Positions 1 through 8,435 of a stretch of 13,012 bases of DNA are shown here, in pieces. The notes beneath the pieces were generated by a model. The model had not been told where the DNA came from and made no database searches. It saw only the letters and a program-made list of their open reading frames with translations. Source of the stretch: Larix sibirica (lineage: Eukaryota > Streptophyta > Pinopsida > Pinales > Pinaceae); the NCBI GenBank assembly GCA_004151065.3, contig NWUY0300003023.1, positions 59,399 to 72,410 on the forward strand, in the 5' to 3' direction. Position 1 is the first letter of the stretch; each line of letters begins with the position of its first letter. A program made the translations under genes and the position numbers.

Positions 1-1795
1 GATGCATCTGACAACCCTTAAGTTTTGTGGTCTAGTATGCAATAAGGCTTGACCTGGATAACTGTTGGCGGTTCTTTGTCCTTTATATAGTGTCAAAAAT
101 CCACGACGTGAGGTATTTTCGTCAAGGGGAGGCATATGGAGAATGAATCCAAATGCCTAGGGATACTTCCTTGATGGTGCATAGGGAGGGAATTTTAGGC
201 CATCCTTTTGAGATGCTTGGGGTACAATAATCTTGATGTTGGGGTTGGGGCACTGATAACCAAATGTTGGTTAATCTTGAAGAGGCCCAAATTCGAGTTA
301 AATCCAATGAGGTCACGGGTTTACCGGAATTTGAGAGGACAGCTAAGCCATAGAAATGTCATAGGGAATTTTCAATGCCTATTGTATGATCCATAGCACA
401 GTTACAATAGAGGGCCCATGCCATGGTGAGTAGGACCATCTGGATTATTGGTGAGGAGGATCATGGAGATGGTTGAAGGTATGATTCTCAAGGTGAGGAT
501 GAGTAAGTAATGAGGGATCTTCTAGAGTGTTGTACTTTTATTTACTTGACATTGATTGATGCATTGATAGATTTAATTGTTGAGGGCTTGGGGGCCTCAT
601 CTTTGGCTGGGGGTTGGTTGGGTGGAGAGTCGTCCCCATGACTATTGTTAATGCCGCTGGCTGGCATACTTAGCTGCAATGAGTTGGACTTGGGGCTGCC
701 GAATTCAAGCAAGTGGGATACATTCCAGGTAAGTGCTCTTGTCTAATTCCTAATGAGTTAGCTAATTCAAAATTTGAGTATTTTCTTATTATTATTCCTA
801 GTCACAACCCAGTATCGATGGTAAAATTAAATTTAAGTTTCTATATAATTTAGTACAATTGTAGTTGCTTATGGAATATAGGTAGTTTGTGTATTTCCAT
901 GGTTAATCTCCTAAGTTGCTGGTAAAATGAAAAATCAACTTAGGATTTTACAAGAAAAATGATATATATCATTCCTATAACCTATTTACTGGTTTAGGAC
1001 CTGACATTTACCATTGCCAAAATATATTTAAAACAAATTAAATACCCCTCTATGCAGTCATGTAGTATTTGCCAGACTTCTTTAGTGATAACTAAGTGGA
1101 ATTTTTAAGAATGCTTATTTCCAATAGTTCACATGGTATGATGGAGCTCTGAAATGTGTCAACCTTCACTTGTAGATCTAGATGCAAGCTGGGAAGGTGA
1201 AATTCAAGTCAGTGCATCATAAGTGGCTACCATAATACTAAGGGTGGTTCCTTGTAGAACGAGAAAGGTTCCCCTAGTTGTTCACTCCCTCCTTGTTTAG
1301 CTTGCTCACATGGATTTGGAAACATTGGGCCATTCCAAAGGCAACTTGGTGCGGGAGTGCAATGAATGATAGAGCTGAAGCTACAATCACCATAGCTGGC
1401 TACCTCTTCCTTAACTTGCAAATGATAAGTTTCCCGGACTTATCCAGACGAAGAAACATCCCAAGCAACAAAGTGAAGATGGATGAGACCTTACTTCACT
1501 AGCTAATGAGACACTAGCCCGAACCCATGTGATTGTGACCCTCCTTCATATACGTGATTTGTCAGTGCTGCTTAGTTTAATTATCTATCTTTATGTTGGC
1601 TATCTCGCTTGCAAATTTGGTTTATGCTCTTTATTCTTTAGGTCTTGGCCATATCATTGTTTTTATGCTAGTTATGTAAAACCCTTAGGGCTTAAACTCT
1701 ATATTTCTTATGGCCTTGTGAGTGAAGACTAGTTTCTTTCTTTTAGCTCATGTTCATCGCTTACACCTCTCCCCCTTAGCTCTTTTATAGAATGC
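1..1795. other. Unassigned intergenic DNA, left end
   Basis: I recognise no gene or repeat family in this stretch. Short open frames on both strands (for example 208-396 plus, 1278-1502 plus, 1227-1421 minus) have no familiar motifs and are no longer than expected by chance. A TATA-like run sits near 82-88, and an isolated consensus plant splice donor (CAG then GTAAGT) occurs at 726-734, but no exon can be built around either. The first 720 bases are less AT-rich and have the mixed look of old retrotransposon LTR or flank DNA, which is only an impression. The G-rich tract inside it is listed separately. Confidence 0.5.
584..622 (+). other. G-rich tract, possible G-quadruplex
   Basis: Four runs of three or more G lie close together: 584-586, 590-594, 609-613 and 620-622, with spacers of 3, 14 and 6 bases. 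That order allows an intramolecular G-quadruplex on the plus strand, though the 14-base middle loop makes it a weak one. No gene can be tied to it. Confidence 0.3.
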
Positions 1796-1819
1796 ATATA
1801 TATATATATATATATATAT
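1796..1819. repeat. (AT)12 microsatellite
   Basis: A perfect run of 12 AT dinucleotides, preceded by GC and ended by C at 1820. It accounts for the artificial Ile-Tyr repeat seen when the minus strand is translated here. Confidence 0.95.
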
Positions 1820-2944
1820 CAATTTTTTATGAGGCATAAAATAAGCATTAAAAGAAAACACTTGATCACACTCCCACAATTTTGTAATCCCGTATATAAA
1901 CAATACAAAATGATTGTACACCATATGTATAGTTCCAATAATTATCTTTTCTATTTGCATACTTTTCTTTGTCTATTTGATTGTGTTTTAGTTTTCCTAT
2001 GTTGTCATGTTTGTGTATATACTAAAATGTTTAACTAATCCACAACAAACATTACACTTCCAATAAAAATGCTCCCTTTTCCTTTTGTAGGGTAAAAGCT
2101 TCCATCTTTTTCCCAAGTGCTACAATACTTTGAACCACCACATTGACTATACCTACTACAGTAACCTTCGATGAATTTGCATGCTTTCATATCCACACAC
2201 CTTGTTTTAAATAAACATAGTCACATTGCCTCTTTTTCCATCTCAGTGCTCCAGTCACAGAATACCTCTCTACTTTTTTCATATTGTGATAGTCTTCTCA
2301 CGATCAATGTGAGGGTTTATGAGTACATATCACACAATAAACAATCCACATAATGAAGGACCTATTCAGATCCATATCACATAAAAATGCCAAAAATGTG
2401 CCCTATATTTATCATCCAATTGAATACAAGTGGATGACCAAGATAAAAATCCCCAACCTTAGTTGACATACAAAGAAATACATGTTTCCTCTATATATTG
2501 TCCAAGAAAATCTAATCAAACGATTGTGAAAAAAGTTATTAAATCTTGAGTAATAAGGGACTGAGCAATAAAAACAATCATATGTTAAAGCAGTGTGTTG
2601 GTCCATCTTATGGACATCACTTTAACTACACTATGTTATCTTTGTCCACTATCTAAGAAAATACAAACAAATAACCAAGATAAGAGCCTTTGCCTTGAAT
2701 AATTATCAAAGCAAGATGCACCAACCACAAATGAACCACAATAAGGAACCTTAAATTTGAAGCAATTACAATTCTTTGCTTAAACGATGAAGGATAAAAA
2801 AAATCATTCCAACTTGAGATATATTATTATAATAATAAAATAAATAAGCATAGATCTTTAATCTCTTATTTTTTTTAAGCATAACTAAGTTTACACTATT
2901 TTTACGCCTTAGGCATTTATACAGCGAGAGATGTTTCATCCCAC
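1820..2944. other. Unassigned AT-rich intergenic DNA
   Basis: AT-rich sequence with scattered short open frames on both strands, none with a recognisable domain or sustained coding character. No repeat partner elsewhere in the window was found by eye. Homopolymer-rich and AATAAT-rich stretches occur around 2820-2880. Confidence 0.5.
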
Positions 2945-2948
2945 TGTA

Positions 2949-2985
2949 GCTGGATTCCTCGCTCATTGAGCAAATGGAATCCAGC
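2949..2985. repeat. Nested inverted repeat (hairpin)
   Basis: A perfect 10-bp inverted repeat: GCTGGATTCC at 2949-2958 and GGAATCCAGC at 2976-2985. The 17-base loop holds a second perfect small hairpin, GCTC-ATT-GAGC, at 2961-2971. Two further pairs (2946-2947 with 2987-2988) extend the outer stem beyond one mismatch. The stem is far shorter than a plant microRNA precursor. It could be a fold-back remnant or the edge of an older element. Its role is unknown. Confidence 0.6.
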
Positions 2986-3002
2986 CACGTCGCTTCCATA
3001 TA

Positions 3003-3080
3003 TGTCAGGACAAGGTTTAACTTCACACCGGGTTTCCAGGTTGTCAGGTCGAGGTTTAGCTTCACGCCAGGTTATGCCNN
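3003..3080. repeat. 39-bp tandem direct repeat, two units
   Basis: The unit beginning TGTCAGG at 3003-3041 is repeated at 3042-3080, the second copy ending in two unknown bases (NN at 3079-3080). The shared core includes AGGTTTA-CTTCAC-CC. The period is a multiple of three, so translation on the minus strand gives a 13-residue repeat with K-P-x-P-D in each unit and no stop inside it. That could mean it once was coding, or may be chance. It ends 58 bases before the left LTR starts. Confidence 0.7.
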
Positions 3081-3740
3081 CTTTTGAAAATTTCGCTTTT
3101 CGCTCCTGCTCCCCACTCCCAACAACCTTGCCCCAGGGTGATGCAACTGCAAGCTGCCTCTTAGAGTGCACAACAAAAATAAAGGAAGCAACAACATAAA
3201 TATGTCACCCACTTCAAAATCAGATTTTTTTAAAGAAATTTTATAAACTACCAACAACATCACAAAAGCCCATTGCCTTAGCATAACTCATAAACTCATT
3301 CATATTTAAACAATGCCAACAACAATAATGAATTTTGGTTAATAAAGTCCAGAGTCAACATCAACACATCATAGGCTTGAAGCCCTTGTACCCAACCATA
3401 AATTCTTACAGCAAAAATAACCCAAGGCAAAGACCCAAGAACAATATATTGCCAGGCTCAATAGAAACATATTCCAAAACATTACATTGGGACTACAACC
3501 AAACTTTTGCTAATACCAAGCAACCATCCATACATTAACACACAGACATACAACTCTGCTATCGGCCTATTCATGAGCCTATTTATCTCAGATCTGTGAT
3601 TTGCTTTCCTGAGCCACCATCGCTCCCCATGCTATCAAGCTATCAAAGCTCCCCAACTAAAACTCCAAGCTCTCCCTTGAGCTATCCCAAGATCTCGACT
3701 ATTGAGCTACACCAAGCTACCTTCAAATGAATTCAAATAG

Positions 3741-3750
3741 TCCTTTTATA
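3741..3750 (-). promoter_or_regulatory. TATA box in the 3' LTR
   Basis: The minus strand reads TATAAAAGGA, matching the box in the right LTR at 6471-6479 with similar flanks (AAAGCC before, then a shared ATTTGAATTC after). This preserved motif supports the minus-strand orientation. Confidence 0.65.
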
Positions 3751-3772
3751 GGCTTTGAACCTCTTGGAGTTT

Positions 3773-3860
3773 GCTGGTCACAGTTAACCGTGTCAACTGA
3801 GTTGATGTGGTCTTTTATTGATCATGGTTGACCATGTCAATAGGGTCCACATCATCACTA
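3773..3860 (-). repeat. 44-bp tandem repeat in U3 of the 3' LTR
   Basis: The counterpart of 6503-6590: units 3773-3816 and 3817-3860, more diverged from each other than in the right LTR. The second unit keeps TTGACC and ends in the same CACATCATCACTA as its partner. Because both LTRs carry two units, the duplication is older than this insertion. Confidence 0.65.
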
Positions 3861-4048
3861 ATCATTAGAAGCCATGTGCAATCTAACTAACCTCCTGAAT
3901 TTATGCCTGGATCTCTATGTGCTAGTCCCCTTTACCTTTGTTAAATACTAGAAATTATTACTAGAATTCAACAAAATCGAAAAACTGATTTCAAATCATT
4001 TTGGGTATTGTGGGATTGCCAATTACCCAAGGATGCTCCTGCATTAGA

Positions 4049-4055
4049 CTTCCCT
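4049..4055 (-). other. Polypurine tract remnant
   Basis: The minus strand reads AGGGAAG immediately before the first base of the 3' LTR. A short purine run at exactly this place is the plus-strand priming site of LTR retrotransposons. It is short and may have eroded. Confidence 0.5.
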
Positions 4056-4284
4056 GGTGACAAAATTTATGAGGATCTTGCTCACAAGGTTGCTCAATAA
4101 ATCAATTGACAATTGCTTGTTGTTTAGTTGTCTCCTTCTCTCTCTTCATTTTCCTCATATCCCGCACTCTAAGTCTAAACTATTTACTCTCTCACACTCC
4201 CCATCTAGGGTCCTTCTCTTTACCCATTAAGCTTCTAACTGTTGCAACAATTTGCACATTCCACTCCACAAGCTCTTTTATTAT
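4056..4284 (-). other. Internal 3' noncoding segment of the element
   Basis: About 230 bases between the end of the decayed frame and the purine tract. All minus-strand frames carry stops and I see no protein motif. The plus-strand open frames here, and those over 4285-5822, are antisense to the decayed gag and are not genes. Confidence 0.45.
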
Positions 4285-5680
4285 CAATCTCCGTCATTAT
4301 TGTTGTGTAAAGCATACTCAATGTCTTCCACATCTCCTTGCACTATCACCAATGTTGGATGTACAAGATGCACATCACTTCCTTCTATTGTAACCTCTTC
4401 ATTGTCTTCAAACAAAAACAACCTTCACTATTCTCTTATCCTTCACATCAACACACAAGCCATATGCAAGGATCATCTCACCCTTTCCATGGGCATATTC
4501 AGCTTCTTCACAACCATTGGTTTCCATGATTTGCACGGTCATACTGAATAGCATTCACACTCACTGTGATTGTTCTATCTGCACCGAAATCAACACAAAA
4601 TAATTATGTGAATTAAACTTCCCACAAAGACCTCCTCCAATGGTACCTCCTCTTCTACTCCACTTGGCTACAATTTTTCCAGCACATATCATACTGCAAA
4701 ATCCTCCACTACTTCCTTTGACAAGCACTCAATCACATGCTTCTCCTCCATTTCTTCAGGTAGGCATTTAATTGCATGCTCTTCCTCCATCCCTTCTGAC
4801 ACACAGTAACTCAAAACCTCTTTCTATACATACTTCTAATTTTCCACATCTTCCTAGGGTTCTTCTTTCACTAATCCTATTTCCAACTTCTTGTTCTAAT
4901 CCTCTAGTCTTTCACATTGCTGGTCTTCTCCGTTAGCCCATCCTTTCACATTTTGTTGCCCTCTTAACAACTTCCTCTCTACCTTCAAAACTAAACTATA
5001 AGCCTCATTTATGGAGTGCACTCTACCACGCCAAATTCTAATTGACTACATAGTTTTAGACCATCTATATACCTACCAGATTTCTCCTCAGCGTTCTTTA
5101 CAAGATTAGCTCTAATCGATACTCTACAAAATTCTGAATTGTATTCATCTACAGATCTCTTTTTCTGCTTTAATCTTTCTAATATTTTTCACATAGACAA
5201 AAAGTAATTTGAACACATATGCTTACCTCACAATTTAGCAGTCATCTTGTCCCATGTCTTGATCTTGTCCTTTCCGCTTCTTCGTTTACCCAGTTATAGA
5301 TCTTCCAACTATATTGATGCATGTATTCTCAATCTTATGCATGCAAACTTCGCTTCCTTGGAGTCCTCAACCTGAATGCAATGCATTAAATCATCTGGAT
5401 TTGAACTCCCAAAATACATAGGAGTATTAAACTACTGCTTTCCTTCCAAACTCATCTTGGCTTTCGTCATCCACCCCTCTTCTAGCCCGTCTTCAAGAAA
5501 CTCTTGCTCCCAATCATCTTCATTCCCAGTGTTAAAATGCATAGTGACTCCTTTCTATTGCACTATCTCTAGGGTTTCCAACCATGCCAACACCTTCTGC
5601 ATCATCTCCACGACATCAGTCTTATCATCATGCGGTCTTCCTCTACCTCTTCTAACTCGTAATTTTCGTTTTTGTGCCAT
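4285..5680 (-). pseudogene. gag: Ty3-type Gag with an unfamiliar acidic extension, degenerate
   Basis: Gag forms the retrotransposon particle. The likely start is the ATG at 5678-5680, giving a basic N-terminus rich in Arg and Gly (RVRRGRGRP). The family signature follows: GKDKIKTWDKM at 5243-5275, then LKQKKRSVDEYNSEF, then RYIDGL, all typical of the plant retrotransposon Gag domain. A frameshift near 5011-5030 moves the final Gag motif (SINEAYSLVLKVERKLLRG) to another frame. At least seven stop codons interrupt the Gag domain, several where Trp, Gln or Arg is usual. No CCHC zinc knuckle is seen. Instead an acidic region with a 13-residue repeat follows (4683-4799), then coding-like stretches in shifting frames, ending at a stop at 4285. 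The function of that tail is unknown. Confidence 0.75.
4683..4799 (-). repeat. 39-bp coding tandem repeat downstream of Gag
   Basis: Minus-strand units 4761-4799, 4722-4760 and a more diverged 4683-4721. The first two translate to 13-residue acidic units of the form S/P-E-x-M-E-E-x-H-x-I-x-C-L. The third keeps only the general pattern and has a stop. The units are in the same frame as the last Gag motif, so they belonged to the Gag-derived protein. Each of the first two units has one Cys and one His, but not in CCHC spacing. Confidence 0.65.
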
Positions 5681-5864
5681 ATTCTTCTCAATTTCCTGCA
5701 ACTCACTTTGCATATCTGGACAACATCTACCTAGTCACCATGCTAGAGTTGTCTCTTCCTCAAACAACTCTACCCAACACTTCTTTGTCAATGCTACCTC
5801 TTTCTCTGGCAACTCTACCTAGCACTCTCTTTGTTTGAGTTGTCCTCGCCATGGGTTCATCTCA
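5681..5864 (-). other. Leader between primer-binding site and gag
   Basis: About 180 bases of untranslated leader. It holds an imperfect 45-bp tandem repeat (units starting near 5766 and 5811 on the plus strand, sharing AACTCTACC) and an ATG at 5850-5852 that opens a 28-codon frame ending in a stop and not in phase with gag. No other function is visible. Confidence 0.45.
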
Positions 5865-5875
5865 CTCTGTTACCA
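5865..5875 (-). other. Primer-binding site, initiator-Met tRNA type
   Basis: On the minus strand, two bases after the 5' LTR end, the sequence reads TGGTAACAGAG. The common plant primer-binding site complementary to initiator methionine tRNA begins TGGTATCAGAG, so only one base differs. Position and spacing are as expected, and this fixes the element's orientation. Confidence 0.8.
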
Positions 5876-6470
5876 TATGATGTGGTTACATGTTGCCTGT
5901 CAAAGTGCACAACGAAAATAAAGAAAGCACCCATTACAGAATCAGATTTATATGGTAAACAACTTTTATCCACTACCAGCAACATCACAAAAACTCATTC
6001 CCTTAATAGAACTCATAAATTCATTTATATTCAAACAATGCCAACAACAACAATAGTTTTTGGTTACTAGATTCCACAGCCAATATCAACACAGTGAGAG
6101 GCTCGAAGCCCTTGTATCCAACCACAAATTCTTACAACAAAAATAACTCATGGCAAATGCCCAACAACAATATACTGTCAAACTCAACAGAATCATAATC
6201 CAAAACATTACAATGCGACTCCACCCAAGCCTTGGCAAATACCAAGCAACCATCCATACATGAAAATGCAAACATACAACTTTGCCATCAACATGTTCAT
6301 AGGCATGTTTATCTCAGATTTGCAATCTGTTTCCTAAGTGGTTAACCAATGCTCTCCATGCTATCAAGCTATCAAAGGTCCCGAGCTAAATCTCCAAGCT
6401 TTCCCTTTAGCTATCCCAAGCTCTGAACTATTGAGCTACTCCAAGCTGCACTCAAACGAATTCAAATGGT

Positions 6471-6479
6471 CCTTTTATA
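6471..6479 (-). promoter_or_regulatory. TATA box in the 5' LTR
   Basis: The minus strand reads CTATAAAAGG here, a good plant TATA box. The same box is conserved in the left LTR although the surroundings have drifted. Its place near the middle of the LTR fits the U3/R promoter of an LTR retrotransposon, with transcription expected to start about 30 bases further on, towards lower coordinates. Confidence 0.7.
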
Positions 6480-6502
6480 GGGCTTTGAATCTCTTGGAGT
6501 TC

Positions 6503-6590
6503 ACTGATCATAGTTGACCATGTTAACTGGGTTGACATCATCTCTAACTGATCATAGTTGGCAATGTCCACTAAGTCCACATCATCACTA
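6503..6590 (-). repeat. 44-bp tandem repeat in U3 of the 5' LTR
   Basis: Two 44-bp units, 6503-6546 and 6547-6590, both beginning ACTGATCATAGTTG on the plus strand and diverging later. They sit about 25 to 110 bases upstream of the TATA box in element orientation, the usual place for LTR enhancers. The first unit contains TTGACC, a W-box core bound by WRKY factors in plants, and another TTGAC lies at its end. An enhancer role is inferred from position and motif only. Confidence 0.7.
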
Positions 6591-7102
6591 CCCATCTCTA
6601 TTATACAGACTAAGTACCTTCCAATGGTAAAAAAAATTGCATAATCTCACCAACAACTCTCTTCCTCCAGGTTGAACCTTGTTGATGATGTTGACAATAA
6701 GAATCCCATCTCTCAGACAAAAATGAAACTTAGATGGCTGGCATTCATGTCTAGATGCCTAATCATGCTCTTTACCCATGCCGATGCATGAGCTTATTAT
6801 CTGCAAATGACTCATGCCTTCTCTCACCTAATCTCATCAGTGCCATGTGGAATGCAGCTACTAACTAACAGCCTCCTGGATTTATGCCTCATTGTTTGCA
6901 TTGTGGTCCCTTTTCCCTTTGTTAAATACTAGAAATTATTACCATGGTTCAACAAAATGGCAAAACTGAATCCAAATATTTTGGGGTGATGCAGGATTGC
7001 CAACTACCCATGGTTGCTCTTGCATCACACGGCCATATCATAGAGATCTCTAGGAGGGAAAACAAAAGTGGATAGTTTGTACTGATAAAAAATTGTAAAT
7101 GG

Positions 7103-7200
7103 TCGGTGCAAACCTCCCAAGCCAGGGCAAGAATATCGGTGCAGACCTCCTAAGCCATGGTTGAAATGTTGTTCCGGACCCCCAAGCCAAAATAAGAACG
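7103..7200. repeat. 33-bp tandem repeat, three units
   Basis: Units at 7103-7135, 7136-7168 and 7169-7200 (the last is 32 bases and more diverged), each containing a GG-GAC/AAC-CC-AAGCCA core, with a fourth partial start at 7201. Read on the minus strand the region is open from 7253 to 7050 and the units give an 11-residue motif resembling F-x-P-W-L-x-R-x-A-P. It begins 74 bases outside the right LTR. It may be minisatellite DNA or a relic of a repeat-bearing coding region. Confidence 0.7.
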
Positions 7201-8034
7201 TTGGTGCCTAATGAGAAGAGAGTTAGCTTTGAAGTTTGATCCCTAAGGTTCACCAGGTCAAAGTCAAACCTTAGACATGATGTCTACGATTTTGCCATTA
7301 TTTTGAGGTCTATTTTAATTACCGTCACCATATTCTCCTAATGATAAACTGGTGTTCATGTGTGCGCTGCATTGATGGTTGTTATCATGTGAAAAAAAAG
7401 ATGGTTATTGTGTTTTGATAATAAACCTAAGAGACGTTGACCATGTACCCTAATTCGTCATATCCTATTTTCAAAATTATTTCAGGTCTTGATTGGCCTG
7501 CACATAAATATGCATAAAACAATATGATATACTTGATGTCCCCTGATACAATAAATGCAGGACAATCTACTCTCTCTAACAGACCGGTATTGGGTAACTT
7601 GTGCCGGAAAGGAGTTCGGCATGCACTGTACACTGTTCCTTCCAAAGAAGAAACATAAACAGGGGTAACGCTGATGGTTCGTGCTTCAGCATTTAAGTTA
7701 AGCGTGTGTCAGGACACCCACCAAGGTTCAACGCTTGAAGCTAAGCGTGTCCCCTCTTAAAGCACCCTAACCAAAGGAAAGTGCTTGTGATTAGTGGTTC
7801 CCCTGTGAAAACGTGCCGCTTCTGGTGCCTGACTTATTCAGGCCATTTGTAATGCATATGGAATTTAAAGCAAACACTTTTTCAAAAAATAATAAGCAAT
7901 AAGAACCAAATTCAAAGTAGTACCTCAAAATGTTGAATTTATAGACTGTACTGTCACCAAAAGTGCAGATAACTGTGTAAAGAAATTCAATGATATGAGC
8001 TGGTCTCCATGCCCATTATTTCATTGTTTTACCA
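7201..8034. other. Unassigned noncoding DNA
   Basis: No gene recognised. A 13-base motif AAGTTAAGCGTGT (7695-7707) recurs with one change at 7738-7750, with ACGCTT between them, so a small stem is possible. The right-hand part (about 7850-8034) is AT-rich, lies downstream of the Nudix pseudogene on the minus strand, and could include its former 3' untranslated region, though no clear poly(A) signal decides this. Confidence 0.4.
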
Positions 8035-8074
8035 GCATAACAATAGGTTTCAGACCCATGATTCAATGTTATGC
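8035..8074. repeat. Short imperfect inverted repeat
   Basis: GCATAACAAT at 8035-8044 pairs with AATGTTATGC at 8065-8074 with one mismatch, around a 20-base loop. It lies about 70 bases downstream of the stop codon of the Nudix remnant, on the minus strand. It may be chance. Confidence 0.35.
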
Positions 8075-8145
8075 ATAACAGTGAAAGAAAAATCTCCCCA
8101 CTGAAGATGGTAGTTGACAATTTCATAGTTTCAGCCATTAAAGGT

Positions 8146-8435
8146 TTAAAAAGGACCGTATCCAGTTTCAACTAATGCCTGAAGAGGCTTAAACAGTAGG
8201 GTGGGCATGTGAGACCATTCCACCCACTCCCACCCATCACATTTCTCAGGCTCTAGATTATGTGGGTGTTGGTCTGGATCACTCAGTTCAGCGCGCATGA
8301 AGATAGTGATGTAATGAGAAGGTCTAAATTCCTCCTTCATTATGTTATTATTGACTCATGCGAACTATATATTATGTATTGACAGCCCTGTTTCCTCCAT
8401 GACCTCACGTGTAGCACATTCCTCCCATGTCTCTC
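8146..8435 (-). pseudogene. NUDT1-like Nudix hydrolase, C-terminal part, two in-frame stops
   Basis: Nudix enzymes hydrolyse nucleoside diphosphates linked to another moiety; plant NUDT1 relatives act on substrates such as NADH or oxidised nucleotides in the cytosol. The remnant begins inside the Nudix box, with E-T-W-E-E-C-A-T-R-E-V-M-E-E-T-G-L, so the metal-binding REVxEE glutamates are present. It continues in one frame through PSHYITIFMRAEL and NLEPEKCDGWEWVEW to GYGPF and a stop at 8146-8148. These match the Arabidopsis NUDT1 C-terminal half as I recall it, with the same residue spacing. Two stops (TAG at 8365-8367, TGA at 8356-8358) fall in a 26-residue stretch of the right length, leaving no room for an intron. 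The N-terminal half with the PGGHLEFG strand is not found upstream within the window. It is most likely a dead gene fragment rather than a working exon. Confidence 0.85.

Larger units (their letters stand above)
3139..4048 (-). repeat. 3' LTR of the gag-only element (left copy)
   Basis: A 910-bp diverged direct copy of 5878-7029. Its element-sense start reads TCTAATGCA where the partner reads TGTGATGCA, so the terminal TG has mutated. Its far end still ends CATCA (TGATG at 3139-3143 on the plus strand). Relative to the partner it lacks about 240 bases between the equivalents of 6590 and 6829. The junction near 3860 falls at a short repeated CACTA/CACCTA motif, which suggests deletion by microhomology or slippage. 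It retains the TATA box (3741-3750) and both 44-bp U3 repeat units. Confidence 0.85.
3139..7029 (-). mobile_element. Gag-only LTR retrotransposon (TR-GAG-like), decayed
   Basis: A minus-strand LTR retrotransposon of 3891 bp, bounded by two diverged LTRs (5' LTR 5878-7029, 3' LTR 3139-4048) around 1829 bp of internal DNA. Orientation rests on four independent signs: the primer-binding site next to the right LTR (5865-5875), a purine tract abutting the left LTR, TATA boxes readable only on the minus strand, and Gag encoded on the minus strand. The internal part shows a Ty3-type Gag and a short unknown extension, but no protease, reverse transcriptase, RNase H or integrase. It would therefore have depended on an autonomous partner. 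Size and content fit the published TR-GAG class of plant elements. No target-site duplication is visible: the adjoining five bases are CAGGG on the left and CGGCC on the right. An internally deleted ordinary Ty3 element is the main alternative. Confidence 0.82.
5878..7029 (-). repeat. 5' LTR of the gag-only element (right copy)
   Basis: In element orientation it begins TGTGATGCA and ends ACATCA, the usual TG...CA ends. At 1152 bp it is longer than its partner, because it keeps about 240 bases (around 6591-6828) that the other copy lacks. Long blocks match the 3139-4048 copy, for example the segments at 6030-6050, 6105-6140, 6240-6262, 6358-6378 and 6920-6940. By eye roughly four in five aligned positions agree. 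U3 lies at the high-coordinate side, with a TATA box at 6471-6479 and a 44-bp tandem repeat upstream of it. R and U5 would run from about 6445 down to 5878. Confidence 0.85.

Noticed and set aside
726-734. Consensus splice donor CAG-GTAAGT
   Set aside because: No coding exon precedes it and no matching acceptor with a frame follows. Such a motif occurs by chance in a window of this size.
1754-1960. 68-codon minus-strand frame
   Set aside because: It is created in part by reading through the (AT)12 microsatellite and has no coding features.
4106-4551. Overlapping plus-strand frames of 63-99 codons
   Set aside because: They lie antisense to the gag tail and the 3' internal part of the element, have Ser- and Leu-rich low-complexity translations, and no known domain.
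5376-5822. 148-codon plus-strand open frame
   Set aside because: It is antisense to the minus-strand gag, which carries clear family motifs. The openness comes from the purine-rich coding strand of gag.
7670-7760. Possible SINE or tRNA-like promoter (GGTTCG near 7676)
   Set aside because: There is no convincing A box at the right distance, no poly-A or T tail and no cloverleaf.
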